A DNA stretch of 37,157 bases from Perkinsus marinus ATCC 50983 (lineage: Eukaryota; Perkinsozoa; Perkinsida; Perkinsidae), in assembly GCF_000006405.1 (NCBI RefSeq), contig NW_003214508.1, positions 1,243,947 to 1,281,103 on the forward strand. Direction: 5' to 3'. The translations under genes and the position numbers were made by a program. This document shows positions 32,801 through 37,157 of the stretch, in pieces. Position 1 is the first letter of the stretch. The number at the start of each line of letters is the position of its first letter. The notes beneath the pieces are model-generated. The model ran no database searches, was not told the origin of the DNA, and saw nothing but the letters and a program-made list of their open reading frames with translations.

Positions 32801-34651
32801 GATAGTGCAGGTAGAGTTGCCCTCTTGCGTCTGTTTCCCCATATTCATTTGAAGCTGTTGCGGTCGAAGCGGGGCTTTCACGTATTCTTTTCAGGCCCAG
32901 TGTTTGAGTTTCTCGGAATTTTACGTCCTGCACACCATTGATTTCCTCGAGAGTATCATGGAGTTTCCTCGGGAACTAGTGTTGTAAGTAGACCACTCCG
33001 TCTCCTCGCATGACCAACTCATCAGGGTGCGTTTTTGTATTTCTCAGCTACGTGGAAATGGCGCGGAAACTTCTACGAGAGGCGACTGAGAGGAAAAAAC
33101 AAAGGAGAAGGCGAGACCAGCAACGGAACATGCTGTCGAGTCCTGAAGGCAAGCGGGAGGTAGGTTATGCAGCAGAGTAAGGCCGCATTTCTCTTTCGCC
33201 GTCGACCGGCCGAGACGCTCACCGTATCTCAGTTGTCTGCTATACTCCGGAGCGACAGCAAACTGAGCGAATCTTGTAATATTGAGAACGGCTCAGGGCC
33301 GCGACGCACTTTGCCGATGCGAATGAGGAGCGGTCTCAAGTTTGCGCGTATGGAAAGTCTGCGAGCACTAAGAGCTTCAGCTATTAATGAAGTCACGTCC
33401 CGGAAGAAAGAGGTCGCGGAGCTTGCTGAGGGCTGGGAACAACTGAAAGGGAAAACTAACAACGCGGCTACTCTACAGAAAGCTTATAAGCAACGCCAGT
33501 ACCGGAGTAGATCATGCATTGATCATGTCATAGAAATACCAGTGGAAAAGAACCGACGAGGCACATGGGCTTCGGCCGACATCGCTCGGAGAGAGAGCGC
33601 AGTGGTTGGCGGGCACTTCCTCACTGATTTGCCGTTAGACAGGAACCGAAGACAGAGCTGGCTTGCTCGCGCTCAACATTCTCTCGAGCTCGGGATCTTG
33701 CCGGACTCTGATTTGGATGAGGCGAACCGAAACGATGACCCGATGTCTCCTGAAGTTCATACAATCCTTTTTCCGGGTCATGCAATTACCGACGTTCCAC
33801 GAGATAAGACGATCCGCAATGAGTGGATCGGCAGAGTCGACGAACATGCCATGGATTCAGCCATTAATATGATGTCTGCGGGGACCGATGGTACGGATAA
33901 TGCTATACCAGAAGCCATGGTTGAAGGTGAAGTGCACCATGAAGGTGCATTAGATGATGACGAGAGTAGCGACAGCGGCACCGAGAGCGAGTCGAAGATC
34001 CGTCGCAGCAAAACCGGTATCAGGCTGAGGGCCTTCTCAAAAAGAAAGGCACGGTTCGCGTCTGGATCAAGACAGCAAAGACTTACTGGTTACCGACTGA
34101 AGCAGAAGTTGGAAATGTTCCAAACACCGCTGTGGGCGAGCGTTCCCTGTATGAGAGATGTATCATCTGATGTCTACCCTTGGCAAGCTTGTGACTACTG
34201 CGGGCAAGGGAGTGACGACGAGGGCGGGGAGAAGGATGATGAGCATGATATAGAGAAGATGTCGGCTCTGTTCCTCCTTGGGGATACAGCGTCGTCCTCA
34301 CAGACACGACTGAGAAGGGCACGGGAGCATCTTCGAGCGGTGATGATGCGAAAAGCTGTTAACAGCCATGACATTGTAGACAAGGCCAGTCTGGAAAAAG
34401 CTAAGCGAGAGAGAGCCCTGGTGTCGAGTAAAAGCATTGGCAGCCGCTCCCACAGCTACCATAGTGCTACAGAAGCTACGAGGAAGGGCCATCTGAACAC
34501 TTCGGAGGAGCCAGTTCTGCAGATATTGCAACGTAGTGCTGATTTGAAGCACAGAGTGATGGCTGAATATGAAAGCTCCCAGAGTATCTTCACCTTCCGC
34601 ACCTTCCGCACTACTACTGCTGGGGGAAAGTTCGGCGACTTTGAATTATGA
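29801..34651 (+). CDS. Voltage-gated potassium channel with a cyclic-nucleotide-binding domain (EAG/CNG/HCN superfamily)
   Basis: Exons join in phase for most of the gene. The cytosolic N-terminus (29801-30189) is followed by S1 (TWDIILLLLILYQAVTVPLL), S2/S3 (FFLLDVLANFCTGYQKPNGV and YLKGWFLLDLVASFPYSW), the S4 voltage sensor with regularly spaced Arg/Lys (LLRIIRLGRITRGLKLVRLL, 30742-30828), S5, the pore helix (QTIAAVG) and the filter GYGN, and S6 (YSIIAMLIGCAAFGLTVGF). The C-linker (RNLRLPPHIMDKIHTYFRSQ, then EILRMLSLPLRSEVQRHI) leads into the CNBD (MFSECPTVDAQLPASL, VPVEYGPNDILFECGELADC, HFGELSLLVNSVRIVQ). The last exon, 33233-34651, is a tail of over 470 residues, charged and low in known domains, with a motif repeated three times. 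A frame break near 31482 fits one missing base just before QTIAAVG. The intron at 31504-31677 splits the filter Gly codon. EAG-like is the best guess. Confidence 0.9.
31570..31638 (+). other. Near-perfect hairpin in the channel intron
   Basis: Arms 31570-31589 (ACAGAATCTCATTCTTATCT) and 31619-31638 pair over 20 positions with one G-U and one mismatch. A second stem inside, TGCTGG with CCAGCA (31592-31597 and 31606-31611), closes a small loop. The whole is about 69 nt, the size of a small precursor hairpin. It lies in the 174-nt intron that splits the selectivity-filter codon. Confidence 0.7.
32330..32435. repeat. AT-rich stretch with short direct repeats in a channel intron
   Basis: ATAGATATTC occurs three times (near 32339, 32354 and 32375) within a tract made almost only of A and T, unlike the rest of the window. 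It is inside the intron before the first CNBD exon (acceptor at 32458). Confidence 0.7.
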
Positions 34652-35299
34652 GTAACATGACTCACATTGAATCGTGATGGTTGCCATGTTCGGCATTATC
34701 CTATGCTCATTGTCTATTTCGTGGCGCAGGGAAGTCCTGGAGGAGGTCAAGTTTTCACTGTTGTCACTGATGCTCTGCCAGTTGCCTCAAGAGCTACTCA
34801 TGCCCACCTTTGGACGCCGCAATAACTATGCTCTCCGAAATACACTTAAGAAGTTGTCTTCTCTTCGCCTTTACTCCTCCAGGCTGGTCGCTTTCCCTAG
34901 CTCTGCGCATCCATGACGCTATAATGTACGATTCGCAATCTTTTAACTCATCCGCTGTGTATGAACGATCGCTGTCAGGCATGCAGCATGCTCGGTTATG
35001 GCGATTACATTCCCGATCCGCTGACTAGAAACCTACACAGGTTTACCCACATGGAAGAGAATCGTCTGTAGTCTCACTGAACTACAAGCTCATCTCCTAT
35101 TCGGCCGTAATTCCATGAAGCTCGTTCTTTAGTCATTAGTCTCGACGTCAAGTCGGCTTGAAGAAATACTCAGATATGAAGGGACGATCCGTGGAAAGAA
35201 TTTTATGACGTATTGGGTGTCGCACAGAAGGCAGTTACCAATATTAGCTAGTAAGGTATCGGCACATGTAATACACTCTTTTTTCCTGAATTCTAGTCA
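34652..35299. other. 0.65 kb without a recognisable gene
   Basis: Overlapping short frames lie on both strands at 34674-35028. The minus frame at 34794-34982 is charged and helical, but no family or splice context supports it. The 3' flank of the channel gene is at its left end. Confidence 0.35.
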
Positions 35300-35674
35300 A
35301 TGAAGTCAGTTTCGGGAAGGCAGCCACTGGTGTCGGCATGTCACAGAATCTTGAATACTTCTAACCGTATGCCGAATCTAAAGCGCCGCAGCACTGTTGA
35401 GAAGATGGCGGTAGCCTCGACCCCACGTCGTAAGCAAAACATCGAGGTGCTGTGTACCCGTCCCGATGAAGCCGCTGATACAGGAAACTGTGATCTGGAG
35501 GAGGATAAATTAGGGATAGGAACACCGCTGACTATTCATTCTTTGCATGAACGAGGATATCATCTTACTCTCGTGGCGACAGTAAATAGCGTATTTTATG
35601 ATTCGAGATTAAAGATCTTTGTGTGGAACAGTGATAGGGACATCGATTGTGCTACACGAAAACCTGCATACTAG
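35300..35674 (+). CDS. Unrecognised protein or first exon of the next gene
   Basis: The ATG at 35300 opens a basic N-terminus (NLKRRSTVEKMAVASTPRRK), then an acidic part (CTRPDEAADTGNCDLEEDK) and TIHSLHERGYHLTLVAT. A donor-like GTAAATAG at 35582 follows; beyond it the frame looks less coding. It could be an upstream exon of the gene at 35762-36778, but the connection was not found. No family was recognised. Confidence 0.35.
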   Translation: MKSVSGRQPLVSACHRILNTSNRMPNLKRRSTVEKMAVASTPRRKQNIEVLCTRPDEAADTGNCDLEEDKLGIGTPLTIHSLHERGYHLTLVATVNSVFYDSRLKIFVWNSDRDIDCATRKPAY

Positions 35675-35761
35675 CCTCGGCTAATACCTCCATCCAGTGC
35701 TATTGTTGGCGTTGACAGATCTGTCTGTGTCATACTCTAATATTCGGTATTGAGATATCTC

Positions 35762-36778
35762 ATGTTTGCTTATTCTTGTGGATCACCGGTCTCGAGTGTG
35801 TCGGGTTACTCTACTCCCCGCGCGCTGTCAACAAGGACCGCTTCTACCGTCTCGACTACCACTCCGGCATCCTGGTCGCCGATGAGTCGTGAGTTGAAGG
35901 TATGTGGTGATCCCGAAGTCGAGTTGTACAATGACGTAGCTACTTTAGCTAAGGATGTTAAAGCAATGCTTCCATTATGGAGGGATCTCATGATTGCTGT
36001 CCATCCCGCTGCAGGTTACTCGTATCCTACCTTGTCTTGGCTCACCGAACAATTTCGTGGAGCTACGAGAGGTTTGTTCGTTGTCAACCCGGTTAAGTCC
36101 ATAGAAGATACTGTTACTGTGACAGCTGCCGTTTTTGTTATGAACACGGCTGAGACTGCTCGTGAGGTGCACCAATGGTTCAACGACGATGTGAAGGGAG
36201 AGCGTTCCGTTATTGTGAGCAGCTTTCCTGCAAGCAGCACCAAACCATTGTCTCCAGTTACAGACAGACGGAGCAGGCATACTGTGTCACTTCCCCGTGT
36301 TGAAAGCTTCTCTCCAAGCTGTGATTCTATCACTACTGCTGACACCCATGATTCCGATTATGCTCCACTCGAGCAGTTGGTCCAGATCGACAAAGTTTTC
36401 CCTCTGCAAAATGGGAGGACCGGTGTATGTGGCAGCATGACCTTGACGGATGTGAAGTCCCTCCTACCTCAAGATGAAGAGGATTGCAGGGGTCGAGTTC
36501 TCTTGGTCAAGCGCTGCCATAAGCTTGGTTTATCATCGAGCGTCTTGCTCAAGGATTATTTCGATAAACTAGTCGATAAAAAAGATGCGGTCACTATGGT
36601 GCTCATGCTGCCTTTAAAGTCTCGTTATAACGCCAGAAGTTCCAGACCGTTACCGCCGAAGACAGGTTTTGTCGTCTTCTCGGACCCCGCCGATGCATTG
36701 ATTGCTCGTGCCTATGGAAGTCTCCAGCATGTTTTACGAGATGTCGAAATCAAGGTCGAGACTTATGATCGTGTATGA
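35762..36778 (+). CDS. Unrecognised protein with two possible RRM-like modules
   Basis: A single uninterrupted frame of about 338 codons; the first ATG is at 35762. After a Ser/Thr-rich N-terminus, two parts have the alternating strand-helix pattern of RRM folds. The first (36060-36210) runs from RGLFVVNPVKSIED to AAVFVMNTAETAREVHQWF. The second (36490-36770) has RVLLVKRCHKLGLSSSVLL, then KTGFVVFSDPADALIARAYG, where GFVVF stands where an RRM has its RNP1 strand. The linker is Ser/Arg-rich (VTDRRSRHTVSLPRV). A role in RNA binding would follow if the fold is right. The sequence match is weak, so the call is structural inference only. The lack of introns is unusual for this window. Confidence 0.5.
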   Translation: MFAYSCGSPVSSVSGYSTPRALSTRTASTVSTTTPASWSPMSRELKVCGDPEVELYNDVATLAKDVKAMLPLWRDLMIAVHPAAGYSYPTLSWLTEQFRGATRGLFVVNPVKSIEDTVTVTAAVFVMNTAETAREVHQWFNDDVKGERSVIVSSFPASSTKPLSPVTDRRSRHTVSLPRVESFSPSCDSITTADTHDSDYAPLEQLVQIDKVFPLQNGRTGVCGSMTLTDVKSLLPQDEEDCRGRVLLVKRCHKLGLSSSVLLKDYFDKLVDKKDAVTMVLMLPLKSRYNARSSRPLPPKTGFVVFSDPADALIARAYGSLQHVLRDVEIKVETYDRV

Positions 36779-37157
36779 CTTGGCTGCGGCCATTTCGTGG
36801 GGCTATCTGTAGGTTGAGGGTTCCCATGTTTAAAGCCAGCTGTGTTTCTTTTCTCTTTCTGTCTTGTCGATGAAGCCACCACTGTAATTTCTGAGGAGAG
36901 CATCTCTGCAATTCAGGGAGTTCTTTCTGCTACCACCAACACCACCACAACCACCAACGACGAGCCAATGTTCGCTCCGATAAGAGAATCTTGTCGTGCC
37001 GGCTTTGTGTTGTGGATGTTGATAACACTGTCCTGTCATGAGTATCACCGTTATGCTAATTTTTGTGCACGGTTGATATCGCTTTGCCGCTTTTCTCCGT
37101 ACTTATAAAAATGATATGCAATAATAGTTTAAAATAAACAGGTCTCCTGTCATCGCT
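36779..37157. other. 3' flank at the window edge
   Basis: The flank of the preceding gene. AATAAA-like signals occur near the end (AAATAAACAG at 37132). A short ACCACCAACACCACCACAAC run lies at 36933-36956. No gene is recognisable. Confidence 0.4.

Noticed and set aside
34794-34982. Charged helical minus frame
   Set aside because: It is short, has frames overlapping on the other strand, and shows no splice context or family pattern.

Overview
This is a gene-dense stretch of a eukaryotic nuclear genome. Genes on both strands are cut by many short GT-AG introns, mostly 35-75 nt and often ending TTAG or TCAG. With roughly balanced base composition, a THI4-type thiazole synthase, an ALDH10-type aldehyde dehydrogenase ending in a peroxisomal SKL, and an EAG/CNG-like channel, the best guess is a protist of the alveolate lineage, perhaps a perkinsid. 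That is recall of gene style, not proof. Because exons are short, most genes had to be read by joining exons; a single long reading frame is the exception.

Layout. 1-637 (-): alpha/beta hydrolase of the acyl-protein thioesterase family, cut by the left edge, with a changed nucleophile motif. 2016-3199 (-): a seven-exon coiled-coil gene that reads as the kinetochore subunit SPC25. 4597-5527 (-): TOM40. 5757-11283 (-): importin-7/8-type karyopherin with about 28 exons. 11755-12881 (-): ZCCHC4-type rRNA m6A methyltransferase. 13526-15943 (+): betaine/aminoaldehyde dehydrogenase. 17023-17690 (-): RNase H piece of a LINE, interrupted by a 100-N assembly gap. 18405-19639 (-): THI4. 20333-21004 (+): unrecognised gene. 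21188-23495 (+): SRP54, 13 exons. 23648-24875 (+): FCF2-type rRNA processing factor. 25087-26125 (+): unrecognised membrane protein. 26281-26645 (+): small unknown gene. 26704-27317: 52-bp minisatellite. 27418-29043 (+): unknown helical protein. 29801-34651 (+): voltage-gated, cyclic-nucleotide-binding-domain potassium channel with a long new C-terminal tail. 35300-36778 (+): one or two unrecognised genes, the second with an RRM-like look.

The genes do not form a pathway; they are ordinary housekeeping functions side by side: protein targeting (SRP54, TOM40, importin), rRNA maturation (FCF2, ZCCHC4), chromosome segregation (SPC25), cofactor synthesis (THI4) and ion transport.

Several conserved genes (TOM40, ALDH, SRP54, the channel) carry single-base frame breaks inside otherwise well-conserved sequence, which looks like residual long-read assembly error. 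The most interesting items are the hidden SPC25, the nucleophile-less thioesterase-like protein, a repeat family found only inside introns, a hairpin in the intron that splits the potassium selectivity filter, a perfect 22-bp palindrome upstream of THI4, and a three-times repeated motif in the channel tail.
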